This document shows, piece after piece, positions 28,653 through 38,100 of a stretch of 64,000 nt of DNA. The translations under genes and the position numbers were made by a program. The number at the start of each line of letters is the position of its first letter. Position 1 is the stretch's first letter. Origin of the DNA: Saprospiraceae bacterium (GTDB taxonomy: Bacteria > Bacteroidota > Bacteroidia > Chitinophagales > Saprospiraceae); the NCBI GenBank assembly GCA_016709995.1, contig JADJLQ010000002.1, forward strand, positions 124,001 through 188,000. Reading direction: 5' to 3'. Under the pieces are notes generated by a model. The model was given only the letters and a program-made list of their open reading frames with translations. It had not been told where the DNA came from and made no database searches.

Positions 28653-29990
28653 TTATTGAGGTTTAATATATATCTGCAGAGCAAATCGTTCATCGCCGAT
28701 CCTTGTTTTTAGCCATGATTCCAGCTTATCTCTTTCGGTCTTGCCCGGATCTTTGTTTAAGGTCAGGGCGACCAAGTACACGACTTGCCGGGCATCCACG
28801 GTATCTTGTAGGATCGTAGCAGGCTGGATGACTGCCTCGCCCAGATCGGGGTATAATATTTTTAATTCTTTATACAATTTTGCGCCCAGGTCATATTGAT
28901 GTTGGATACTGTCCAGGGTCGCTTTGAGCACCTGGTTTTCTTCCGCACTTTGATTTAAGGCGACTCCGATTTGGCTTAATTGTTCCGTTGTTTGATTTAA
29001 TTGCGTAAGGTTTTTGTCATCATTTTCAAAATAAAAACCATTGTTGATCTGAAGTGAAATGCTATCCAGGTCATAATATTTCAACTTTTTTCGGACATTA
29101 TCTTTTTCTTCCTTCGATATTTCTCTTCCACCATAGGTGAGTATCATGGATTTCCTTCCCGGATTGATCTCTTTTTTGAGTAAATAATCATTTTTAAAAA
29201 TGGCTTCCGCTGTGATAAACTTTTCCGCTTTCTCTGTAAATCGAAGCTTTTGAATTAGGTTATACCCCAGGTAAATACTGGGTACCAGGGTGAGAAAGAT
29301 GATGATCCAGGTGATTCTTTTTTCTTTGATTTCCAGTTTCGGATCATCGTATTTTTTTGAGGGAAACTTCATCAGGTTGGTGATGACGATCGTCGCTGCG
29401 AATATGAATACACTATTGATGATATAGAGATAAAAAGCTCCCAGGAAATAATTAAACTGTGCAGTAGCCAAACCATATCCGGCAGTACATAGAGGTGGCA
29501 TGAGGGCTGTAGCAATAGCCACCCCGGGGATGACATTGCCTTTCTGCTTACTTGTCATGGCTATAATTCCGGCAAAACCACCAAACGAAGCGATCATTAC
29601 ATCATAAATTGAAGGTGTCGTCCTGGCCAGGATCTCAGAATGCGCGGCATGCATGGGGGAGATTAAAAAATAGATCGTAGAAGCTATGAGGCCTACGGTT
29701 GTCGCAAAAATATAACTGGTAAAAGCGGTCTTTAGCAATTTGAGGTCATTGATCGCCACGCCAAACCCTATGCCTACGATCGGCCCGATCAGGGGAGAGA
29801 TCAACATAGCTCCTATCACCACGGCAGAAGAATTGATATTGAGGCCAAGGCAGGCAATCAAAATAGCAAAAAACAAAATCCAGAGATTGGTGCCTTCTGC
29901 CAGTGAATTTTTTTTGATGTTGACCTGCACTACTGCAAAATCCTCCCTTTCCTTGAGCAGGCTCAGCCTATTGATGATTTTTATATTCAT
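28653..29990 (-). CDS. DUF389 membrane protein
   Basis: A 445-residue protein of the DUF389 (TIGR00341-type) family. The DUF389 core is at about residues 30-200, with helices INSSAVVIGAMLISPLIGPI and VGIGFGVAINDLKLLKTA, MIASFGGFAGIIAMTSKQKG and NVIPGVAIATALMPPLCTAG. A further membrane segment lies near 235 (WIIIFLTLVPSIYLGYN), followed by a soluble C-terminal half of 200 residues with a coiled-coil-like stretch (LTQLNQTTEQLSQIGVALNQ). The family's transport or sensing role is not established. It precedes the BNR_4 gene. Confidence 0.88.
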   Translation of the reverse strand: MNIKIINRLSLLKEREDFAVVQVNIKKNSLAEGTNLWILFFAILIACLGLNINSSAVVIGAMLISPLIGPIVGIGFGVAINDLKLLKTAFTSYIFATTVGLIASTIYFLISPMHAAHSEILARTTPSIYDVMIASFGGFAGIIAMTSKQKGNVIPGVAIATALMPPLCTAGYGLATAQFNYFLGAFYLYIINSVFIFAATIVITNLMKFPSKKYDDPKLEIKEKRITWIIIFLTLVPSIYLGYNLIQKLRFTEKAEKFITAEAIFKNDYLLKKEINPGRKSMILTYGGREISKEEKDNVRKKLKYYDLDSISLQINNGFYFENDDKNLTQLNQTTEQLSQIGVALNQSAEENQVLKATLDSIQHQYDLGAKLYKELKILYPDLGEAVIQPATILQDTVDARQVVYLVALTLNKDPGKTERDKLESWLKTRIGDERFALQIYIKPQ

Positions 29991-30406
29991 TTGTTTGAGC
30001 TACTATATCATAAATAGCTTTTATTATGGCAAAATACTTAATATTAATTCATATTCAGCTCAAATCCGTGCTCCGGGGCATTTCCAAATAAGTTTTGTCT
30101 TATGTACCCTACATTATAAAAGTAATCTTTCATTACACCAATCTCTTCTTTTGGGGCTTGTGTATTTGGTGATGGCCTCTTCCTCAGTAGTCATCCAGCA
30201 TCATCTGCTAGTTTTGATAAAATGGGTACCGTGGCATCAAGTGGGTAAGGATCTCCTGGCGGGCGCCCTATGATTTATAGCCACTTATGCCCGTATTGCA
30301 TAGAAAATAGCGACGATAGTGAATAAGGACTGCTGGATGAAAGATGCCGCTATACGATTTGTTCAAACACCAAAATACGGATTGTCCAATTATAAATCCA
30401 AAAATA
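29991..30406. other. Gap without intact gene; likely decayed coding sequence on minus strand
   Basis: No intact gene in 416 bp. On the minus strand, between 30274 and a TAA at 30044-30046, one frame stays open apart from a single TGA (30191-30193). It reads GRPPGDPYPLDATVPILSKL and, after the stop, EEIGVMKDYFYNVGYIRQNL with the end FGNAPEHGFELNMN. This looks like protein that has lost its start and gained a stop. I cannot name the family. Confidence 0.35.
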
Positions 30407-32485
30407 TCAATACGTTAGCTCTATCATTTGGTGACCGCCCAATTTAGGTAACACAAAACCTAGTTTATTACTTGTCTGCTTAAAAGGTATTGGTGTGCCT
30501 TCTGGTACAGCCAGTACTTTTTTGATTCTTTGATTAGTTGATATTTCTACTTTTAAATTATATAGTGGTATTACCTCTTCGATGACATCAAAGGCCTTTC
30601 CTCTGCGTTCGGCGATATAATGCAGCAGATGTACTATGAGGCGATTAGATTTTTTCTGTTCATTGAGTGCTGTCAGAATGGTCGAGGGCCCTTCTACTTT
30701 GATCAATGCATCGGGCAATAATGATTCTACCGCGTTCAACACCAGTTTTTTACACCATAATGGTGCATTCTGTCCATATTGAGTAAAAATGGGATGCATA
30801 AAATAAATGACCTTGCCTTTTTGTACTATGGCAGGATAACCAACCTGGTTGGTAGACGGTGTGTGCCGGTGGGATACGAAGTGCTGATAAGTTCGATTAA
30901 AATAGGGTATAGTAGCATTGGCTAACACAGCCCCATCAGTGGCTTTTACTTCGAGTCCCTGCAGGTACATAACCAGCTCTGTCTCAGGTAGTCCTTTGCT
31001 AATAGCCCCCTGACATTGAATAAAATCCGGGCTGTACGGTGCCTCGCCGACTGCTTCCACGCCAAAGATCCCGGATGCAAATTCCATCTCGTTGGGCTTT
31101 AATCCTGATTTATGACTGGCGATAAGAGCACCGCCGCTGGCTACGAAACGTTCCAGTTTGGCCTTTAATCCTTCGTCTACTTCTATGATATCCGGCATGA
31201 TCAGGAGTTTATAATAGGTCCAGTCTGAGGTCGCATCTATCACATCAAATTGGTAGCGACCTTCCTGCAACATGCGCACAACCCCCATCGCAGCATCCGG
31301 CACACGACCTGCTGATCTGTCGGAAGCTTCTGGGCTAAAGACCCCAATCTCCACTACAGGTTTTGCGTATTTACACCAGGCTTCTTTACGAGCTACTTCT
31401 TCGTATACCTTGCCGATCAAATCATAGGTGGCCCGATCCAGTTTACCCTTAGGATGAAGCTGATCACCGATAGAGCATTTGGCATTCAGGGCCAGCATGG
31501 TAAAGCATTCATATTGCAGCGCCGGCAGATTTTTTAAGGAGTGAAAATCTCCCCACGAAGTATGAAACTTCCCGGTCATGCCCAAGAGGTCAGTCCCTAA
31601 AGTCCTTGCATAACGACCTGTCAAAGGGAAGTGCATATAGCCCCAGCCACCACTGGGCAGGGACTCCAGTTCGAGGTGAGAATAATCAGTCAGCGTATTG
31701 CGGATGTCCGGGGAGATGTGTCCCCCGTTATAGAAAATAGAACAGTTTTTGTCAAGCTTGCGGATAAAGGTCGAAAGGTCATGCCTGAATTCTTCCATCA
31801 AATTGGTAGCATATAATAGCCGATGCTCAGGGTTGGTGGGGTCCAATTTTTTGCGGAGCATCCCCTGGATATAGTGGGGTGCCGAACTTTCTCTTGGTCG
31901 TACAATATCGAGAAATAACCCATCTACGGGTACCTTTTCAAATAACTCAGCAATATGACTTTTTAGAAAATCCCGGTATGGCGAGTCCACATCCATCTCT
32001 CTGTAAAAACCCGGTTGGTAAGGTTCTGTGCCGACCCTTTTGCCATGATCATCGATCAGGATCCACTCCGGATGTTGATTGGCGGAGAAGTGATCCCATT
32101 GTACCGTCAGATAGATTGGGGTCCTGATATTGAGTCTGTGACAGGCCTCGATTTGTTCCTTGAGCAGATTGCGCCGCAGATAAGGGTGCCGGCGCTCCGG
32201 GTACAAATCAGTATCATAATAGATCATACCATGATGGCATCGCCCAAATACAGTGACCGAATCGACATAGGACTTTTTTAGTGTCTGGGCAAACTCCGTT
32301 GGGTCAAATTGGGAGGCAATATCTTCTATCAGTTCGGAGGTGTGAAAGTCGAGATGAACCTGCCTATACCTCAGCTGAAAAGCCTGATCGGGGTTAGAAT
32401 AAGATGGAGCTGACCTCTGCCCGGGTGCAAGGATAAGCCCAGCCCCTGCCATAGAAGTAGATTGGAGAAAATCGCGTCGTTTCAT
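30407..32485 (-). CDS. Tat-exported glycoside-hydrolase-like protein (GHL6 barrel plus beta-galactosidase trimerisation domain)
   Basis: A 692-residue protein with a twin-arginine signal (MKRRDFLQSTSMAGAGLIL). The N-terminal barrel has LRYRQVHLDFHTSELIEDIA, SVTVFGRCHHGMIYYDTDLY, NIRTPIYLTVQWDH and VDGLFLDIVRPRES, which fits the hypothetical glycosyl hydrolase 6 barrel. A Rossmann-like trimerisation domain follows at about residues 380-560 (VVEIGVFSPEAS, ASGGALIASHKSG). The C-terminal beta domain ends in a GHQMIELTY strand. Activity is untested for this group; a role in glycoside cleavage is inferred from fold. It stands between a decayed region and mtaB. Confidence 0.78.
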   Translation of the reverse strand: MKRRDFLQSTSMAGAGLILAPGQRSAPSYSNPDQAFQLRYRQVHLDFHTSELIEDIASQFDPTEFAQTLKKSYVDSVTVFGRCHHGMIYYDTDLYPERRHPYLRRNLLKEQIEACHRLNIRTPIYLTVQWDHFSANQHPEWILIDDHGKRVGTEPYQPGFYREMDVDSPYRDFLKSHIAELFEKVPVDGLFLDIVRPRESSAPHYIQGMLRKKLDPTNPEHRLLYATNLMEEFRHDLSTFIRKLDKNCSIFYNGGHISPDIRNTLTDYSHLELESLPSGGWGYMHFPLTGRYARTLGTDLLGMTGKFHTSWGDFHSLKNLPALQYECFTMLALNAKCSIGDQLHPKGKLDRATYDLIGKVYEEVARKEAWCKYAKPVVEIGVFSPEASDRSAGRVPDAAMGVVRMLQEGRYQFDVIDATSDWTYYKLLIMPDIIEVDEGLKAKLERFVASGGALIASHKSGLKPNEMEFASGIFGVEAVGEAPYSPDFIQCQGAISKGLPETELVMYLQGLEVKATDGAVLANATIPYFNRTYQHFVSHRHTPSTNQVGYPAIVQKGKVIYFMHPIFTQYGQNAPLWCKKLVLNAVESLLPDALIKVEGPSTILTALNEQKKSNRLIVHLLHYIAERRGKAFDVIEEVIPLYNLKVEISTNQRIKKVLAVPEGTPIPFKQTSNKLGFVLPKLGGHQMIELTY

Positions 32486-32554
32486 GGTAAAAAAATTAAT
32501 GGCTTAAGAATGCCAAGAATAAGAAAATTACTTGAATTACAGACCTTCCTGTTA

Positions 32555-33937
32555 TTAACTCAAAGTCGCTAAGGAGTTAAGATTTTCTATATCTACTTTA
32601 TTCTTTGGTGGTTCTGTGGCCTCCACTTCACCCAGCTCATTAAAAGAGGACAGACAGACGCTGACCAATTCGTTGGGTTTGGCCATAGACTTTGGCACCT
32701 GTACCCGGATATAATTGTCTGTAAAGCCAGCCCAATGATCCGCATCGCCATCATGCTCTACCAAAACCTGTCTCGTCGTATTTAAATGCTCGCGATAAAA
32801 ATGATGTTTTTTCTTTTCGCTGAGGGTGCGCAGGATCTCATTCCGCTCTCTACGTATATGCATAGGGACCGTACCAGGTATTTTTACTGCTGCTGTATTA
32901 GGTCTTTCAGAATAAGTAAATACGTGAAAATAAGACACCTCCAATTGATGCAAAAAATCATAAGTCTCTTGAAAAGCTGCATCGGTCTCGCCCGGAAAAC
33001 CTACGATCACATCTACTCCTATACAAGCATATGGCATTCGATTTTTAATGTGCTCTACCCTGGCTGAGTAGATTTCTTTTTTATACCTGCGCTGCATCGA
33101 TCGAAGGATCAGATTGCTGCCACTCTGCAGGGGCATATGAAAGTGGGGCATAAATCGCGAGGAGTCAGCGACAAAGTTTATGATCTCATCGGTGCAAAGA
33201 TTTGGCTCGATGGAGGAGATACGGATCCTTGGGATGTCAAGCGCTCGATCCAGTACTCTGGCAAGATCGATAAATAAGGCTTCTTTCTTAGGTTTGGTCC
33301 CCTCGATCACTTCGGTGCCATTGCCAAAATCGCCCAGGTTGATACCGGTGAGTACGATTTCTTTGGTGCCAAGTGTAGCAATTTCCTGCGCTTTGGCGAG
33401 GGCGTTTTCGATGGTGTCGCTCCTGCTTTTGCCCCTCGCCAGCGGAATCGTACAAAAAGAACATTTATAATCGCATCCATCCTGCACTTTGAGAAACGAT
33501 CGTGTCCTGTCACCAAAAGAATAAGACGAACTAAAAGTCTTGACCTCCTGGATAGCTCCAGCTTGCATTGGTGCCAGGCCATTGCCCTCTGAAAGTGCAT
33601 CAAGATATTCGGTGATTCTAAACTTTTCCCCGGCTCCCAATACCAGAGATACTCCGGGGATATCGACAATCTCCTGAGGTTTGAGCTGAGCATAACAACC
33701 CGTGACGATGATCTTGGCATCGGGTGCCAGTTGTAAGGCCTGGCGTATCGCGTAGCGACATTTTTTGTCCGCTTGCTCCGTGACACTGCAGGTATTGATC
33801 ACATAGATATCTGCCGGCTGATCAAAGTCGGTCACATGATAACCCTCCTTTTCGCAAAGATTGCTCAAGGTCGAACTCTCCGAGAAGTTGAGTTTACAAC
33901 CTAACGTGTGAAATGCGATGCTTCTGGGGGCTCCCAT
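32555..33937 (-). CDS. mtaB: tRNA t6A37 methylthiotransferase MtaB (radical SAM)
   Basis: Converts N6-threonylcarbamoyladenosine at tRNA position 37 to the 2-methylthio form. I chose the ATG at 33937 (MGAPRSIAFHTLGCKLNFSE), which begins directly at the N-terminal cluster domain; the longer frame adds a hydrophobic stretch not seen in the family. The UPF0004 domain carries cysteines in TLGCKLN, VINTCSVTEQADKKC and VTGCYAQL. The radical SAM motif is DGCDYKCSFCTIPLARGKSR. A TRAM domain closes the protein (QVLVEHDGDADHWAGFTDNY). Length and domain order are normal. Confidence 0.95.
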   Translation of the reverse strand: MGAPRSIAFHTLGCKLNFSESSTLSNLCEKEGYHVTDFDQPADIYVINTCSVTEQADKKCRYAIRQALQLAPDAKIIVTGCYAQLKPQEIVDIPGVSLVLGAGEKFRITEYLDALSEGNGLAPMQAGAIQEVKTFSSSYSFGDRTRSFLKVQDGCDYKCSFCTIPLARGKSRSDTIENALAKAQEIATLGTKEIVLTGINLGDFGNGTEVIEGTKPKKEALFIDLARVLDRALDIPRIRISSIEPNLCTDEIINFVADSSRFMPHFHMPLQSGSNLILRSMQRRYKKEIYSARVEHIKNRMPYACIGVDVIVGFPGETDAAFQETYDFLHQLEVSYFHVFTYSERPNTAAVKIPGTVPMHIRRERNEILRTLSEKKKHHFYREHLNTTRQVLVEHDGDADHWAGFTDNYIRVQVPKSMAKPNELVSVCLSSFNELGEVEATEPPKNKVDIENLNSLATLS

Positions 33938-34011
33938 GAAATAAATAAATAATTGGAGGGCAAAGATAGGGTAATTAGATAGATACAATAGCTATCGCAT
34001 CACCGCTACTA

Positions 34012-35136
34012 TCATCCTCCTGTCACCAGGTAATAAGCTCCTTTGGTCAAAAACTGATCTTCAGAAGAAAATTTTTCAGCATGAAGTATTTCTACCCAGC
34101 CATTATTAATAAGGCCTTTTTCTACCAAAGTTTTCTGGAAGTTAAGCTCCGCACCCGGTCGTTTGATCAAAATATAGTCTTTGTTTTCAATCGATATCAC
34201 CGCATTCTCCGGCAGAGCCAGGACTTCCTTTTGACCGATATTGATTTCTGCATTAACATACATGCCCGGGATCAGTCGCCGGGTAGCATGATCGTCGAGA
34301 TGACAGTGAATATTGATCAGGCTATGGTCATCTACCAGGGGTTCTATTTGATGTACGGTGGCCATATAGGTGACAGAAGTATCGGAGGACAGTTTGAACA
34401 AAATGGGTTGTTCCAGTTTTAAAAACCTAAAATCTCTTTCTAACACTTTGAGCTCAAGATGTAAATGATCGGTGTTATATATAGTCATTGCCGCCTGATT
34501 GGCCTGGAGAAATTCGCCCTTTACTACGGCGATATCGGATACATACCCGCTCGTGGATGCCAATACAGGTACCGATGAAATAAAAGAAGCGGTATTGATT
34601 TTTGAAGGGCTGAATCCCAACAATTCCAGTTTTTTTTCGAGGCCTGCTATTTTGGCTTCATTCATTTTAAGATCAGCATCCGCTTTGAGGTAGTTTTTTC
34701 TGGCAGAGAGGTTTTCTTCCGCCAAGGTCTTCTGTCGCTGATATTCGTCTTTGAGATAATCGTGCTGACCTTGTAATTCGATATATTCTTGTTGCCAGGT
34801 GATTAATTCCGGGTTGGTCAATCGAAACAATACCTGACCTTTATTGACACGTTGCCCATTGATCAGGTTCATATCATTGACTACGCCTCCCAGGTAGGAG
34901 CTGATGACATATTTGTTTTTTTCCGGAAGGTCGATCATTCCTGAAGCATGTATTTCGGTTACAAAGTTTTTTTTCTGTATGGTACCCAGCTCATATCCAG
35001 ATGATTCAAATTGATTTTTGGTTAAGACTATATGCTCTACCTCTTCATTTGGCATTGTGGTAGCAGGCGCCTCTGATGTGGATTTACATGCCGACCATGT
35101 CCATAAACCGATTAATACAATATATATTCCTTTCAT
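34012..35136 (-). CDS. Heavy-metal RND periplasmic adaptor (CusB/CzcB-like)
   Basis: A 374-residue lipoprotein (signal WTWSAC, Cys17) that couples the metal RND permease to the outer-membrane channel. It has the short form of the family: IHASGMIDLPEKNKYVISSY and GGVVNDMNLINGQRVNKGQV for the first lipoyl half, a helical hairpin around QQEYIELQGQHDYLKDEYQR, the second lipoyl half ASTSGYVSDIAVVKGEFLQA, then the beta-barrel LHLELKVLERDF and a C-terminal domain. It lies 9 bp after the CusA-type gene and is the last gene of that operon. Few methionine or histidine metal ligands are visible, so the metal is uncertain. Confidence 0.9.
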   Translation of the reverse strand: MKGIYIVLIGLWTWSACKSTSEAPATTMPNEEVEHIVLTKNQFESSGYELGTIQKKNFVTEIHASGMIDLPEKNKYVISSYLGGVVNDMNLINGQRVNKGQVLFRLTNPELITWQQEYIELQGQHDYLKDEYQRQKTLAEENLSARKNYLKADADLKMNEAKIAGLEKKLELLGFSPSKINTASFISSVPVLASTSGYVSDIAVVKGEFLQANQAAMTIYNTDHLHLELKVLERDFRFLKLEQPILFKLSSDTSVTYMATVHQIEPLVDDHSLINIHCHLDDHATRRLIPGMYVNAEINIGQKEVLALPENAVISIENKDYILIKRPGAELNFQKTLVEKGLINNGWVEILHAEKFSSEDQFLTKGAYYLVTGG

Positions 35137-35145
35137 GATTGAGTC

Positions 35146-38100
35146 TTAATTTGGATTGATTAAAAAATTTAATTCTATTACGGTCTGATTGTATTTGTAT
35201 ACGTGATACAGATAGTTCATTTTCATATCCGTGTTATTTTCCAGGGTCAGGATATATTGAAAAAAATCAATTTCTCCTTGTTGGAATGATTTTTCCACCG
35301 ACTGGATCACTGCGCCTTGCAATGGTTGGATCTGTTGAGTGTACTTATCAATAGCCTGTCTATGCATGGCCAGCTGGCTTGTCAATCGATTTTGATACTG
35401 AATCAGATCGTTTTTGTTTTTTTCAATTTCATTTTGCCTGATTTCAATCTCTTTGGATGCAGCCAGTGTATTAGATTTGTAAGCCTGTTTCCATAAGGGT
35501 ACTGACAGGCCTGCGGTAAAACCCGGATATGACCGGAGATGATTATTAAAATTGATTCCATTAAAGACGGACAGGTTGATATCGGGTAGCTGATGTTTGA
35601 TAGTTACCTCCTGTGCAGCCTGTGCCAGGTCCAAAAGAGAATTTTCATAAACCAATAAAGAATGATCCTCTATCCTTTTAGGAAGAACCGCCAAAAGTGT
35701 CAGTGAGTCTTCTACAGGCTCCGGATCATCCGTCGTATTTAAATAATACTTCATTAATTGTTTGGCTTCGCCCAGATCACCCTCCGCTTGTATTAATTTT
35801 AATGTGTTGGCCTGGTATTTGGACTGTGCAGTTAAAGACTCTAAATGATTGGTTTCGCCAAGCTCCGTTTTACGTATGGCCGCCGATTGGAACCTGGACA
35901 ATAAACTATCCAGGTAATGATATTCTTTGATCAGGCTTTTGAAATAGACCGCCTGCATATAGGCGGCCGTGACTTGATGGGTCAATTTTTCTTTCTGTAA
36001 CACAAGCCTGGTTTCACTGGATGTAGCTTGCTGCTGGTTTAGTTTTTTTTGCGCAGCATACACACCAGGCAGCTTAAAACTTTGACTGATCCCCACCACA
36101 TGCAAGGGGTCACCACTTTCTGTTAGATTGTTGTGATCATATCCCCAGTATACGCCTGTTTTGGGCACATCGAGATAGTTGCCCAGAAGTGCCTGCGTTT
36201 TTTGAACTTCCAGGGAAGCAGATTTTAATCCAAGATTATTGTTCCCTGCGATCTGAATAGCCTGCTCCAGGGTGATAGTCTGTCCTGACATAAAGACGGG
36301 GACAAGCAGGAAGATCAATGGCAAAATATTGATTGCTTTCTTTTTTCGCTTTTTTACTTCAAGGAGAGAATATAGCACCGGCAATACGATCAATGTCAGC
36401 AGGGTGGCGGTGATAAGTCCACCTATCACTACTGTAGCCAGCGGTCGCTGCACCTCTGCACCAGCCGAAGTAGAAATAGCCATTGGCAAAAATCCCAGCG
36501 CAGCAGCCGAGGCAGTGAGCAATACCGGGCGCATTCTGTTGGTCGTACCTACTACAATCATTTCGTGGATATCATGCATACCATGTGATTTTAGTTCTTT
36601 AAAATATTCAATGAGGACGATTCCATTAAGCACGGCGATACCAAATAAAGCTATAAAACCGACACCCGCAGAAATACTAAACGGCATATCCCTAATATAC
36701 AACAACAAAACTCCTCCTACGGCAGATAAAGGGATTGCGCTGTATATGATCATCGCGTCTCTAAATGAATCAAAAGCAAAGTACAGCATCAAAAAGATCA
36801 GGACCAATGCTATCGGCACTGCTATCATCAGCCTTTTCATAGCGCTCTGCAGGTTTTCAAACTGGCCACCATACTCTATCAGATAGCCATGGGGCAGTTT
36901 GACCTGAGATTGAATAATTGTTTGTATATCTCGTACTACTGACTGAAGGTCCCTTCCCCGGACATTAACTCCTACCACAATGCGACGCTTTGTATTGTCC
37001 CGGGATATTTTGGCTGGTCCTGTGGTATATTGGACAGAGGCGAAGGTACTCAGTGGCATCTGCTGTCCATTGGGCATTTTGACCAGGGATTCGGACAGGT
37101 CCCTGATATCCTTTCGGTTAGCTTCGTCATATTTGATGACCAGATCAAACTGTCGCTCCCCTTCGAAGATGATGCCGGCGCTCAATCCTGCAAAACCCAT
37201 AGAAACGATATTATTCAGCTCTTCTATATTCAGACCGTATTGGGCAATCTTCCGGCGGTCGTATTTTACTGTCATTTGGGGGAGACCTTCGGTCTTTTCT
37301 ACAGTAATATCTGCAGCTCCCGGTACTTGGTCAATAGCATTTTTTATCTCTATCGCTTTTTTGTACAATAGATCCAGGTCATCGCCAAAAAGTTTAATTG
37401 CCAGATCGGCCCTTACTCCGGTGATCAATTCATTGAATCGCATTTCTATTGGTTGTGTAAATTCAACTTCGACATTTGGGATCTCTGCTTCTATAGCTGC
37501 CTTCATCGTATCGGCCAATGCATCCTTAGATTTTGCAGTTACCCAATGTTTTTTTGCATGTAGGGTGATGATGATATCACTTTCTTCCATAGACATTGGA
37601 TCAGTAGGCACTTCTGCCGCTCCTATTCTACTGGCTATTTGATTTACTTCAGGAAATCTTTTTATGATTTTTTCCATACGGGTCGTCATCTCAATGGTTT
37701 TGTCCAAAGACATCCCGGTCTTGAGCACTGGTTGGATCACAAAATCTCCTTCATCCAGGGTAGGGATAAATTCACCCCCCATCCTTGAAAACAGAAATAC
37801 TGCCACCAGGATGAGGATTACTGCCATGCCGAGCACTACACTTCTTGCATTTAGTGCTGCTTTGATCACAGGCTGGTAAAGTCTTTGTAAAAAAAGCATC
37901 AATCGATCAGAAATATTCTTTTTGTTTTTGGTATCCGGCTTGATGAATAATGCACACATCATCGGCACATAAGTCAGACACAAGATCATCGTACCGATCA
38001 GTGCAAACGAAAATGTCAGGGCCATCGGTCTAAACATCTTTCCTTCTACTCCGGACAGTGATAAGATGGGAATAAAAACGATGATAATGATCAGCTGTCC

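Noticed and set aside
30080..30270. Phosphopantetheinyl-transferase relic suggested by SPKRRDWCNERLLL in one minus frame
   Set aside because: The match is a short motif in a different frame from the longer open stretch; too weak to name.
29740..30273. Plus-strand 177-codon frame at the start of the DUF389 gene
   Set aside because: First half is antisense to DUF389 and the rest covers a decayed region; no recognisable protein features.
36272..37642. Two plus-strand frames of 204 and 220 codons inside the CusA fusion
   Set aside because: Low-complexity Ser/Ile-rich antisense translations of a conserved permease.
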